64,000 bases of DNA from Fontisubflavum oceani (GCF_030407165.1 NZ_CP129111.1:2108001-2172000), one strand, 5' to 3'; shown: positions 41,428 through 51,013, numbered from the stretch's first letter. Notes: a model not told the origin generated them from the sequence alone. Program-made: numbers and translations.

Positions 41428-44400
41428 TACCACCACGCATGTGTTTCACCGCAATATGCTGGCCTATGATTACAACAGAGATGGTGCAGACGAACTGTAT
41501 TTTTGGCCCAGCAAAACACGAATCGGCAATGACGAGTTTATGCGGCGTCCCGCGGGGTACTTCGACTTTGATCAGAATCTGATCCGGTCGCTACGTTTAC
41601 CTTTTAACACTTCTGCTTCTGGGGCCTGCCGTCAAATCCCAACAGGCATATTTTCTGGGGTGGGATATCATTTTGGTGACGACAGCTCATATGTTGCCGC
41701 GCCGATTTGCACCGAATATGGCAAGGAGAGCAACTCAAGGTTTATGCTCTACCTCTTAGGTACCGGCGCCAACCTCAACACCAATGCCGGCGCTACACGT
41801 TTTCGCGTCCTTTCAGTTATGGCCAATATCGAAACCGTTGTTGGTGGGAACTTTGATCAAGAGCCCGGCCCAGAACTGGTCACTACAACTGGTGGTTTTG
41901 TTAATCGACTATACGATGTGTCAGGTGGCCGAACCACTGGCGGCAGCCATGTGGGAAGTGCTGGCCCTATCGATGCGCGCGTTGCCGATGTGGATGGCGA
42001 CGGGACTCTAGAGTTTATCACAAGGGTGAGGGAACCTGGTCTTTTTGGCCAGTATCGTGGCGATTGGCAGGTTCAGGAACTGTTCGGAAACGTTTTTGAA
42101 TCCTTTCCAGTTCATGAGGTGACCGCCAGCCTGCCGACCTCCCGCCCGCATTATCATGCCTTTGGAGATGTGAATGGCGATGGCGCAGCCGATCTAATCA
42201 TTTTGACAGATGATCAGCCAGGTGCGGATCGGCTCTGGGTGGCGTTGTCATCGGGGGTGGGTTTGAGCCCGCGCAGGTCTGGGGCGACTCAACGACCTTC
42301 CCAATCCTGGGCACCAATTCTTGGAATACAGCGTTGGATGGGCCTGCTTGGCTGATTGCAAGTGATTTGAATGGCGACGGCTTAGATGATTTGATAATCC
42401 AAACAGCTGATCGTTCCTTCACTAGAAGCTTGCATCCGCAGGACGAGGCATATGTCTTCCTGTCAAATGGCAGCGGAGAATTCATCAGACCCGGGCCGGT
42501 GACGCGAGATCTCTTTGACGATTTGATTGGCTTTGCGGATGTCAATGGCGATGGTTTGCCTGATGCCGTTCAAGAGCGACATCGCATTTCTTTCGGACAC
42601 CAGCTCCCGTCGCGCATTCTTGTGAGCGACGGCAGCCCTTCGCATCTTCTGACGTCTATTCGGGATGGTTTTGGGGGTGTTACGGGGATTGAGTATGTGC
42701 CTTCGACGGCTGTTGGGAACAATGACAACGATGTTCCGGGTGTGACGCAGCTTGTGGCGGCGATTGAGCGGCAGGATGGCCGGGGGAACACCCGGCGGAC
42801 GAGTTATTCTTATGTCGGCTCGCGCTATGATTACGCGCATCGTCGGCCCTTGGGGTACCGCACAATCACCGCTCATCTGCCGGCGATTGCGGGCGAGGCC
42901 GAAGGCCCGCAGGTGGTGACGACCTATCTCAACGACCATTTGGGGGAGCGCGGGCGGATGGCCTCGCAAACCATCCTGCATGATGGGCAGACCCAACGCC
43001 AGGTGATCAACGCTTGGGATGTGCGCGCGCCCGATCTTCGCCCGTTCCGGGCGCAGCAGACGTCTGAGCGCACCCGGGTGCGCTATGGCGCGGACCTGGT
43101 CGAGACGACCCGGCTCTTTGAGCACACAAGATACGGGCAAGTGTCGTTGGAGGTCACCCTTGGGTTCACGGTGAACGGGGTCGATCAGGATCCAGATGAC
43201 AACCAATTGATCAGAACCGGTCGAGCCTTCAATCTGTCGGATTACATTGTTGACCAACCCGGATGGCGCATCGCCCAAAGCGGTTCGACCTTCGATGCTG
43301 AGGACCGGGCGCGCTGGCTCTGGCGTGAGTTTTACACTCATGAAGGCAACGCCGATCCCTTCACGGCACCGTCGAACAGCAATGTGGTGCGGGTCGAGCG
43401 TTGGACGGGGGATGTATCCAGTTGCTGTGCGCGCCGTTTGGAGGAAGAGCGGAGCTATGACGCGCATGGCAATGTGCTGAGCCAAACGGATGCGCGAGGT
43501 CACACGACCACTTACACCTATGACACGGCTCGGCACCTGTTCCGCCTGAGCGAGACCAACGCGCTTGGCCATGTCGCGACGACCACCTGGGACACGGCTT
43601 GCCAGGCCCCGGTGCGGGTCACCGATGTCAATGGTCAGGTCACAGACTATACCTATGACAGCCATTGCCGTGAGACCCGGGTCGATCATCCCAATGGCAA
43701 TTGGGAGACAACCGCATATCTCAACTGGGGCGATCCAGAGCAGGCCTTTATCCAAACGCAGGCCCCCTCAGGCAGCAGCGCGCCTGGTGCCGGCATCTCT
43801 GAACACCGGCAATATGTCGATGGCTTCGGCCAGACCTATCGCAGCAGAACAACGACCATGCTGGAAGGAGAACTTGATTTTATCTTCATCGACCGGGCTT
43901 TTGATGCGCGCGGCAATCTGGCCTGGGAGAGCATCCCGCCTTCTTCGCCTCCGCCTCCTTCGCTGGAGCTGCTGCTTTTTCCGCCTTCTTCGCTGAACCC
44001 GCGGCCTCCGCCAATTGCCGCCTCTCAGCGCACCAGCTTTGTCTATGATCCCCTCAATCGCCTGACCAACACGACAGCTGCCGATGGCACACTCTCCGCA
44101 ACAGTGTTTGGTGCTCAGAGCATTGGCGGCATCATGCACCCGCTTGTTACCAGCCATGACGCGCATTGTTTTGATGGTGACAGCAGCACGATCTGCGGCG
44201 AGATTCGGCTGACCCTGGACAGCCGTGGCAACACGATTGCCCGCGCCATGACGGATGCGGATCAGACCGATATCGATGCGTCAGGTACAGAGCGCACGAC
44301 CAGCTATACCTATGATCTCAGGAATCAGCTGATCGGGGTGACCGATCCGATCGGCGCCACTTGGGCCTATACTTATGACGTGTTTGGCAACCGCACTGTC

Positions 44401-46566
44401 TCGGATGATCCGGCGCTTGGCCGCTGGACGATGGTTTACGATGCCAATGGCAATCTGACCCGGCAAACCGATGCCGAAGGCCAAGTCATCGCCATCACGT
44501 ATGACGCCTTGAACCGGGTAACCCGCCGCGATGTGACCACATCGGGCGGCACCACCACGACCACATCGACCTATGATGAGGCGGCGGCAGGCGAGCACAA
44601 TATCGGCCAGTTGACCACGCTCTCAAACCCCGACCACACGATCCGCTATGGCTATGACGCGGTCGGACAACAAATCCGGGCGGAGCATAGCTTCCTCGGG
44701 CGGAGCTATACGCTCGAGACGGAGTATCGACCCTCAGGCGCGGTCTTGCGTCAGCATCTGCCCACCACCCCGGGCAGTACGGCCACCGCGCCGGCCGGCG
44801 ATTACAGCTATGACGTGGCGGGCCGGCTCAATGGGTTTGGCACCTATATCGAAGCCATTGCCTATAACGCTTGGGGCAACCCCACGCTCATCGACTATGG
44901 CAACACTCTCGAGGATTTGCGGCTTTATGACACGCAGCGCGGCTGGCTGACAGATATCGTGATTTTGGACACCTTGGACACCGCATTCTTGCGAGATCAC
45001 TCCGACTACACGCGGAGCGCGACAGGGCGGATATCGCGTGTTGATAGTCAAACGCCTGCGGGCGACATGAACTACAGCTATGACTATGCTGGCCGGCTGC
45101 TAACCGCGACCAATTATGCCGGACAGCCCGCGCAGAACCGCGTCTTCACCTATGACGCGGCGGGCAGTCTGCGCTCAAACTCGCAAATCGGCAGCTATAG
45201 CTACGGCCCCGCCACCGGCCCGCACCCTCACGCGCCGATTGCCGTCGCAGGCCAAAGCTTCACCTATGACGCCAATGGCAACATGACGACCAGCCTGCCG
45301 CTGACCACCGGTCTGGCGGGGCGCATGATGAGCTATGACGGCGAGAACCGCCCGCTCTCGGTCACCCATGGAGGTGCGACGACCACCTATACCTACGGTG
45401 CCGACGGCACGAGGCTTCTGCGCACCGATCCGTCCGGCAACATCACCGCCACCTTCGGCCCGGTCGAGATCCGCAACTTCGGCAGCCCGGCGGAGCAGGT
45501 CCTGACCTATCCGCATCCCGATATCCGGATCACCAATGGCACCGAGGTCACCTATCTGCACCGCGATCACCTGAACTCGGTTGTTGCGATGACCGATGCC
45601 ACCGGCGCCCGCGCCGAGGCCCGGGTCTATGCCCCCTTCGGCGAGATCGCCTGGCGAGACGGCGGCACAAGCCCCGACGAAACCTTTGGCTATATCGGGG
45701 AGCGCTACGACAGCGACGCCGGACTGCAATATCTCAACGCCCGCTACTACGACCCCCGCCTGGCCATGTTCATACAACCCGATTGGTTCGAAGTCACAGA
45801 ACCAGGCGTCGGCACAAACAGATACGCATACTCCGCAAACGATCCTATCAATCATATGGATCCCGAGGGGAACGCGTATTCGAGAAGTGACCGCGCTCAG
45901 GAGGTGTTGGACAACTATCTGGAACACAGCGAGGAGTTCGGCCACGCAAGAGACCAGTTCGGCTCTGTGGGCTCTGGCGTAAGCGGAACTATAGCTGCCA
46001 AAAACAGAGCCGCTGGCTTGTCTGGAAGATTCACATTCGATGCCCGAGGAAACTGGACCAGTTCGGTCCGCGGCGGGCTCGACGTCACTGTGTCCTCACA
46101 GGGGGTAGATTTCGACAACACAATAGGAGGGCACGTCCGACCCTCCATTCAGCATCACCAGACGCTCGGCCCTCCGGTTATGGCCCCATGGCGTCCACGA
46201 TTCTCACTCAGGGGGCTTTTTCGCTCATCGACGGCAATCCCAGATGGCATGACCCGCATCCAAGGGACTGGTGCGCAGTTTGCAAGCCAGCGCCGACTCA
46301 CAAGGCATTTTGGTAGCCATGGAGCTGATTTCGGAGCTAGGACAGCGGCACAATACCAACGCCAAGCAGACAGATTCCTGACCGGGACAAGGGATAGTAA
46401 CACACTAGAAAGAACCAGACCGAATGGCGATGTGGTCAGATTCAACACCAGGACAAACGAATATGGAGTTGTCTCCAGATCGGGAATAATTAGAACATAT
46501 TATAGGCCTGATCCATCTATCCACGGTCATCAAACAAATATGGGCTATTTCCTCTATGGGCGATGA
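40331..46566 (+). CDS. SpvB/VCBS/RHS-core polymorphic toxin, copy 3 (one frame break)
   Basis: Toxin gene of 2,079 codons after restoring one G in the G5 run 42253-42257. GTG start and signal peptide as in copies 1 and 2. The SpvB part is identical up to GLDYVE. The whole VCBS segment (41428-42640) is then distinct from both other copies, although it keeps DVNGDGAADLI and DLNGDGLDDLI motifs, and rejoins at HLLTSIRDGFGG. After the invariant core it carries the post-core linker shared with copy 2 and a unique tip with FGSHGADFGARTA, RPNGDVVRFNTRTNEYGVV and IIRTYYRPDP. This His/Arg-rich layout recalls small BECR-type RNase tips (low-confidence inference). Confidence 0.85.
42641..45872 (+). repeat. 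RHS core constant block, copy 3 (3,232 bp)
   Basis: Direct copy of 15980-19211, exactly the same length, and inverted relative to 33525-36756. Confidence 0.88.
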
Positions 46567-46570
46567 AGCA

Positions 46571-46810
46571 ATGAATATCTGTCCCGTGTGTGGTTATGCC
46601 GGTCTTGAAGAACCTTCGCACGATAGCTTTGGCTACGGATCACAAGACATCTGTCCTAGTTGTGGAACTCAGTTTGGGTATCACGATGCCACTACACCCC
46701 ACGAGGTCTTGCGCAAGAGTTGGATCGAAGGTGGTTGCATTTGGTGGTCGAAGAGCGATGCAAAGCCTAACGATTGGAATCCAGAGGTTCAGCTTTCTAG
46801 AGTTGGTTAG
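46571..46810 (+). CDS. Putative immunity protein for RHS tip 3, zinc-ribbon type
   Basis: A 79-residue protein (84 if the ATG at 46556, inside the RHS3 end, is used). It has two CPxC knuckles, CPVCGY and CPSCGTQFGY, forming a probable four-cysteine zinc ribbon, and a conserved-looking tail with LRKSWIEGGCIWWS. Small CPCC-type proteins of this form are often seen next to toxin genes. Its position immediately after the tip makes an immunity role likely; the sequence is unrelated to the other three. Confidence 0.65.
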   Translation: MNICPVCGYAGLEEPSHDSFGYGSQDICPSCGTQFGYHDATTPHEVLRKSWIEGGCIWWSKSDAKPNDWNPEVQLSRVG

Positions 46811-46872
46811 AAAGCAACATTGCAGTTTTGGACGGTGGAACGGCGTTGTTTCCTCTGCGCTTCTTGGCCGAC

Positions 46873-47020
46873 CGCTGACCACGGGTCTGGCGGGCGCTCA
46901 ATGAGCTATGATGGCGAGAACCGCCCGCTCTCGGTCACCCATGGAGGTGCGACGACCACCTATACCTACGGCGCCGAGGTCGCCTATCTGCACCACGATC
47001 ACCTGGTAGAGGCAACTCGG
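46873..47020 (+). pseudogene. RHS core relic after immunity gene 3
   Basis: Fragment beginning with LTTGLAG-like sequence and MSYDGENRPLSVTHGGATTTYTYGA, then jumping to EVAYLHHDHLVEATRL-stop. About 46 core codons are deleted internally. The HLVEATRL tail is absent from intact cores but matches the tail of the relic at 20086-20337, so both relics come from the same ancestral junction. Confidence 0.8.
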
Positions 47021-47064
47021 CTATAACTCAGCATTGTCCCAACGAATTAAGCCAAACTCAGCTA
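47021..47064 (-). pseudogene. Relic of a second gspE 3' end
   Basis: Read on the minus strand this encodes LAEFGLIRWDNAEL-stop, against LADVGLIRWDSAEL-stop at the end of the intact gspE (20332-20373). The adjoining RHS relic tail is also shared, so the RHS relic-gspE junction exists twice in the island. Homology stops at the truncated IS3 element. Confidence 0.8.
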
Positions 47065-47756
47065 GAGCCGTCCTTTCTTCCTCTGCTTTTGTGGGACCTT
47101 CAGCCCTTCGCGCCGCCAGATACGCTCGACCCGCTTGTGGTTCACATGCCAACCAGCGTTGTTCAGCAACGCCGTCACCATGCGGTCGCCATAAAGCCCA
47201 TATTGATCGGTTAGCTTGATGATGTCGTTGGTCAGACGGTCTTCATCGGCCAGGCCTTGCGGCACATTGCGCTGCGTTGAGCGATGCTGACCGAGCGTGT
47301 GGCAGGCACGGCGCTCAGACACGCGCAGTTCCTGCCGCACACGGTCGATGCATTTACGACGGCGCGAAGGATGAAACCATTTTCCGCCATTGGTCCGAGG
47401 ACAATGGTCGAATGAAGTTTCCCTTTGCGGCTTCGGCGAGAATGAGCTTTTCCAATGTCAGGTCCGATACCGCGCGCCGAAGCCGTTGGTTCTCTTTCTC
47501 AAGCTCCTTCAACCGTGCAAGCTGAGACCGCTGCATCCCGCCATAGAGCTTCCGCCATCGATAAAACGTCTGCTGTGTCAACCCGATCTGGTGCACGGCC
47601 TCGGCAATTGTCGCACCTTGTCCTTGCAGAACTTCAACCTGCCGAAGCTTCGATACAATCTCTTCGGGCTTTTCTCGCCTTCCAGCCAGCGCTGATCCTC
47701 CAATTTGCGGGACAATCTATCCCAGTTGGCGGACCACTTTCAGGGGGCTAATCCAG
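47065..47756 (-). mobile_element. Truncated IS3-family element
   Basis: Minus-strand remnant. OrfA (about 47354-47690) reads REKPEEIVSKLRQVEVLQGQ, the helix-turn-helix GLTQQTFYRWRKLYGG and a leucine-zipper region. The start of OrfB (47065-47340) has the HTH_21 segment QYGLYGDRMVTALLNNAGW and ends at VPQKQRKKGRL, exactly where the integrase catalytic core should begin. A terminal-repeat-like end (CCCTGAAAGTGGTCCGCC on the minus strand) lies near 47727-47756. The DDE core and other end are gone, replaced by the gspE relic, which suggests an IS-associated deletion. Confidence 0.8.
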
Positions 47757-47875
47757 TAGGAATGCCTCGACGAGCACCTGCTCTCGTATTTACGCCATGC
47801 ATGCCACGTTTTTGCGGCTTTGGTGGTTTCATGGCGTTTTTCTTGTCTCGGGCGTCGGCACTCTCAACGCATCAT

Positions 47876-47907
47876 TGTGACCCAGAATGTGAACCAAACT
47901 ATGAACC
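47876..47907 (+). repeat. TGTGAACC-type direct repeats, right end of island
   Basis: Three related octamers, TGTGACCC (47876), TGTGAACC (47888) and TATGAACC (47900), with exact 12-bp spacing, about 100 bp from the tRNA. They match the pair at 12787-12806. The rest of 47757-48006 shows no gene. Confidence 0.4.
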
Positions 47908-48007
47908 AAGACTAGACAAAAAGCGAGGCGGAGTTCAACGGACTGGCGCAGCCTGTCAGGCAAATAAGAGAAAAGCGCCAAAATCGTGCGGTTAATTGTC
48001 TAGAAAA

Positions 48008-48097
48008 TGGCGGAGGAGGTGGGATTCGAACCCACGGTACGCTCTCACGCACGCCGGTTTTCAAGACCGGTGCATTCGACCACTCTGCCACTCCTCC
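48008..48097 (-). tRNA. tRNA-Ser (anticodon UGA)
   Basis: A 90-nt class II tRNA on the minus strand. The acceptor stem GGAGGAG pairs with CTCCTCC, the anticodon stem-loop CCGGTCTTGAAAACCGG carries TGA, a long variable arm is present, the T-loop contains TTCGAATCC and the CCA is encoded. Its 3' end is the integration site of the island; positions 48007-48028 are repeated at 12709-12730. Confidence 0.95.
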
Positions 48098-48296
48098 GCA
48101 GCTTTGTGCCCCTTAGCGACTGTGTAGCGATTCTAAAAGCCGGTGCAGATTGCCGCCGATCCGCGCGCGGTGGGTTTTCACACGCGCCTCTTGGTTGTAT
48201 CCTGCGGCTGCGGGCCGGGAGAGCGGCGCCAACAGGCATGAAAAAAACAAATGATAGGCGCGCCGACATGCGTCAGGGTGGAGCGGGACAATTTCA

Positions 48297-49196
48297 ATGA
48301 CAAGCCGAATTCCGATGAGATCGGGCGCCCGGGGGGCGCTGCTCTTGACCAGTTTCGTGGCCCTCGCGGCGTGCGAAGACGGGTTTCAGATGCCCTTTGG
48401 ACAGGGCGCAAATGCGTCTGAGCCTGGCGTGGCGGGATCTACCGAGGCGCAAACCCCCTCGGGGGCAACCCGTTTGGTCGAGCGCGACGTCGAGGCGCCG
48501 GAGGTGTTTCAGGTCACCGATAGCGGGCTTTGGGATGGTCGACCGTCGCTCGGCGGCGTTTGGGTGGCGCATCCCGACGCCACGGATCCCGAGCGTGTGA
48601 TTATCCGGGATACGACCTCGGACCGGTTCGTGATTGGCGCGCTGTTCCGGCGCGAACGGGATAATCCGGGCCCGGCTTTGCAGGTTTCCTCCGATGCGGC
48701 CGCCGCCTTGAACCTGATTGCGGGCCAGCCGACCGAGTTGAATGTCACCGCCCTGCGGCGCGAGGCCGAGCCGGAGCCGCTTCCCGAACCGGCGAGCGAA
48801 GAGGTTGCCACCACCGGCGCGGCCCCCGAGAGTATCGAGGCGCAAGCTCTCGACCCGATCGCCGCTGCGGCCGCCGCGATTGACGAAAGCGAAACGACGG
48901 AAACTGTCGCCGCATCTGCCCCCGCGCCAAGCCCGGCGCCGGCCTCCGCGCCTGCGTCCAATCTGGACCGGCCCTTTATCCAAATCGGGATATTCAGCGT
49001 CGAGGAAAACGCGAACAACACCGCCCAAGCCCTGCGGACGGCGGGGATGGTGCCGACGATCTATGATCAGACAAGCAATGATCGGCGGTTCTGGCGCGTG
49101 GTTGTAGGCCCGTCCCGAACCCGGGCCGAGCGAGATCAACTCTTGCAAACCGTTCGTGGCCTTGGCTTCCAAGACGCCTATTTTGTGACGAACTAA
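48297..49196 (+). CDS. SPOR-domain lipoprotein
   Basis: A 299-residue exported protein with lipobox VALAAC near residue 21, a low-complexity Ala/Pro/Glu-rich linker (about 150-220) and a C-terminal SPOR domain (FIQIGIFSVEENANNTAQAL ... RFWRVVVGPS ... GFQDAYFV) that binds denuded septal peptidoglycan. An in-frame ATG at 48315 is an alternative start. The next gene, a D,D-carboxypeptidase, follows after 13 bases, so the pair probably acts in cell-wall remodelling at division. Confidence 0.85.
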   Translation: MTSRIPMRSGARGALLLTSFVALAACEDGFQMPFGQGANASEPGVAGSTEAQTPSGATRLVERDVEAPEVFQVTDSGLWDGRPSLGGVWVAHPDATDPERVIIRDTTSDRFVIGALFRRERDNPGPALQVSSDAAAALNLIAGQPTELNVTALRREAEPEPLPEPASEEVATTGAAPESIEAQALDPIAAAAAAIDESETTETVAASAPAPSPAPASAPASNLDRPFIQIGIFSVEENANNTAQALRTAGMVPTIYDQTSNDRRFWRVVVGPSRTRAERDQLLQTVRGLGFQDAYFVTN

Positions 49197-49209
49197 CCGA
49201 AAAAGGACC

Positions 49210-50385
49210 GTGATGATCGCCATCGCCCGTGCCGTTCTTGCCGGATTTGCCCTTCTGGCCCTGACTGTTGCTGCCTCTGCTTTCGAGACCGAGGCCGAAG
49301 CGGCTTATGTGATCGACCACAATACCGGCCAGATCTTGTTGAGCCATAACGATCAACTGCCGCTGCCGCCTGCGTCGATGTCGAAGTTGATGACGCTGAA
49401 CATGGTGTTTGAGGCGCTGGAAGATGGCCGCTTGTCGCTCGACACGACCCTGCCGGTCAGCGCCCATGCGATGAGCTTCGGCGGGTCGACCATGTTTCTG
49501 ACCACCCGCGACAGGGTCACGGTCGAAGACCTGATCCGGGGGATTGTCGTTCTGTCGGGCAATGATGCAAGCGTCGTGTTTGCAGAAGCGCTCAGCCCTG
49601 ACGGGACCGAGGAAGGCTTTGCCGCGATGATGACGGAGCGCGCGCGGCAGTTGGGAATGGACAACTCCACGTTCCGCAATTCCTCAGGCTGGCCTGCCCC
49701 GGGGCATGTGATGAGCATGCGGGATTTGGGCATTCTGGCCGAACGGCTGATCACCGAATTCCCGCAATATTACACGTATTTCGCCGAGACCGAATTTGCC
49801 TTTGATGGCCGCGCGCCGGACAATCGGTTCAACCGCAACCCGCTTCTGGCGCTCAACATCGGCGCGGACGGGCTGAAAACCGGCCATACGCAGGAGGCCG
49901 GGTACGGGCTTGTCGGCTCCGCCGTCCAAGGCGACCGGCGGGTGACATTCGTGATCACCGGCCTTGAGACAACAGTCGGTCGCGCGCGCGAGGCGGAGCG
50001 GATCGTCAATTGGGCGTTCCGGCAGTTTGCGGAGCGCGAGGTGGTGTCCGCTGGCGCGGTCGTGGCGGAGGCGGAAGTCTTCATGGGCGCCGCAAGCACT
50101 GTTGGCCTGACGCCGGCCGAAGATGTGACGATGCTGGTCCCCGCGGTTCAGGGCGAAGAGATCGAGGCGGAAGTGATTTATGAGGGCCCGATTGCCGCGC
50201 CGATTGAGGCGGGGGCCGAGCTTGGCACCTTGGTTGTGCGGATGGAGGGGTTTGAGGATCGCCATATCCCGTTGGTTGCGGCCCAAGCCGTTGAACGCGG
50301 CGGGATCACCACGCGCCTTGGGACGGCGGCCCGTTTGCTCCTCCGTGATCTTCTGGGCGATGACCCGGGTCTGGCGCCAAGCTGA
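49210..50385 (+). CDS. D-alanyl-D-alanine carboxypeptidase (PBP5/6 family)
   Basis: A 391-residue periplasmic serine peptidase that trims pentapeptide side chains. Signal peptide ends ASAF. Catalytic motifs are present: SMSK (SxxK), SGN (LSGNDAS) and KTG (GLKTGHTQEAGYG). A C-terminal beta domain (PBP5_C-like) and a terminal amphipathic region follow. The stop overlaps the tmk start (TGATG). Confidence 0.92.
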   Translation: MMIAIARAVLAGFALLALTVAASAFETEAEAAYVIDHNTGQILLSHNDQLPLPPASMSKLMTLNMVFEALEDGRLSLDTTLPVSAHAMSFGGSTMFLTTRDRVTVEDLIRGIVVLSGNDASVVFAEALSPDGTEEGFAAMMTERARQLGMDNSTFRNSSGWPAPGHVMSMRDLGILAERLITEFPQYYTYFAETEFAFDGRAPDNRFNRNPLLALNIGADGLKTGHTQEAGYGLVGSAVQGDRRVTFVITGLETTVGRAREAERIVNWAFRQFAEREVVSAGAVVAEAEVFMGAASTVGLTPAEDVTMLVPAVQGEEIEAEVIYEGPIAAPIEAGAELGTLVVRMEGFEDRHIPLVAAQAVERGGITTRLGTAARLLLRDLLGDDPGLAPS

Positions 50386-51013
50386 TGGGGGCAGGACAGG
50401 GGCTGTTTATCAGCTTGGAAGGCATCGACGGGTCGGGCAAATCCACCCAAGCACAGCTTTTGGCCGAGGCGCTACGGCAGGCCGGGCATGACGTTCTGTT
50501 GACGCGGGAGCCGGGGGCTCGCCAGGGGCAGAGGAAATCCGCGCGCTGGTCTTGCAGGGCGATCCAGATCGCTGGTCGGCGGAAACAGAGATTTTACTTT
50601 TTACCGCCGCGCGCCGCGATCATATGGAGCGGGTGATCCAGCCTGCGCTTGAGGCGGGCCAAATCGTGATCTGCGACCGGTTCGCCGACAGCACTCGCAT
50701 GTATCAGGGCCTGTCGCGTGGCGATCTGCGCAAGCTGGTTGATGACCTGCATGACCTGATGATTGGCCGCGAGCCGGATTTGACCGTGCTGATCGATATG
50801 GACCCGACCGCTGGCTTGGCCCGCGCCAAGGGGCGGCAGGGTGTCGAGGAACGGTTCGAGGATTTTGGCCTATCGCTTCAGGAACGGATGCGCGCGGGCT
50901 ATCTGGAACTGGCCGAGGCTGCGCCGGAACGGTTCCGCGTCATTGATGGCGCGCGCGATATGGATGCGGTGGCGCGCGACGTCTTTGCCACGGTCACCGC
51001 TGCGCTGCGATGA
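50385..51013 (+). CDS. tmk: Thymidylate kinase (one frame break)
   Basis: dTMP kinase for dTTP synthesis, normally essential. P-loop EGIDGSGKST near residue 12, DR motif in ICDRFADST and LID region with GRQGVEERFED. The frame is lost at the G5 run 50513-50517; a sixth G gives TREPGGSPGAEEIR and a 209-residue protein of normal length. Because the gene is expected to be essential and the break is a one-base homopolymer deficit, a sequencing error is the best explanation. Coupled to holB by ATGA. Confidence 0.9.

Larger units (their letters stand above)
12709..48028. mobile_element. Genomic island integrated at tRNA-Ser(UGA), carrying a T2SS and RHS toxin loci
   Basis: The segment lies between two identical 22-bp direct repeats (12709-12730 and 48007-48028). 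The right copy is the 3' end of an intact tRNA-Ser gene. This is the standard footprint of tyrosine-recombinase integration into a tRNA 3' end, with the element downstream of the tRNA. The content is foreign in character: a T2SS, three RHS toxins, an orphan tip, IS relics and lower apparent GC than the flanks. No integrase, excisionase or conjugation gene is visible, so the island is probably immobile now or depends on trans-acting functions. Confidence 0.82.

Noticed and set aside
13512..46566. RHS proteins as type VI secretion effectors
   Set aside because: No VgrG, PAAR, Hcp or chaperone gene is visible nearby, and the N-terminus is a Sec signal followed by an SpvB-like domain.
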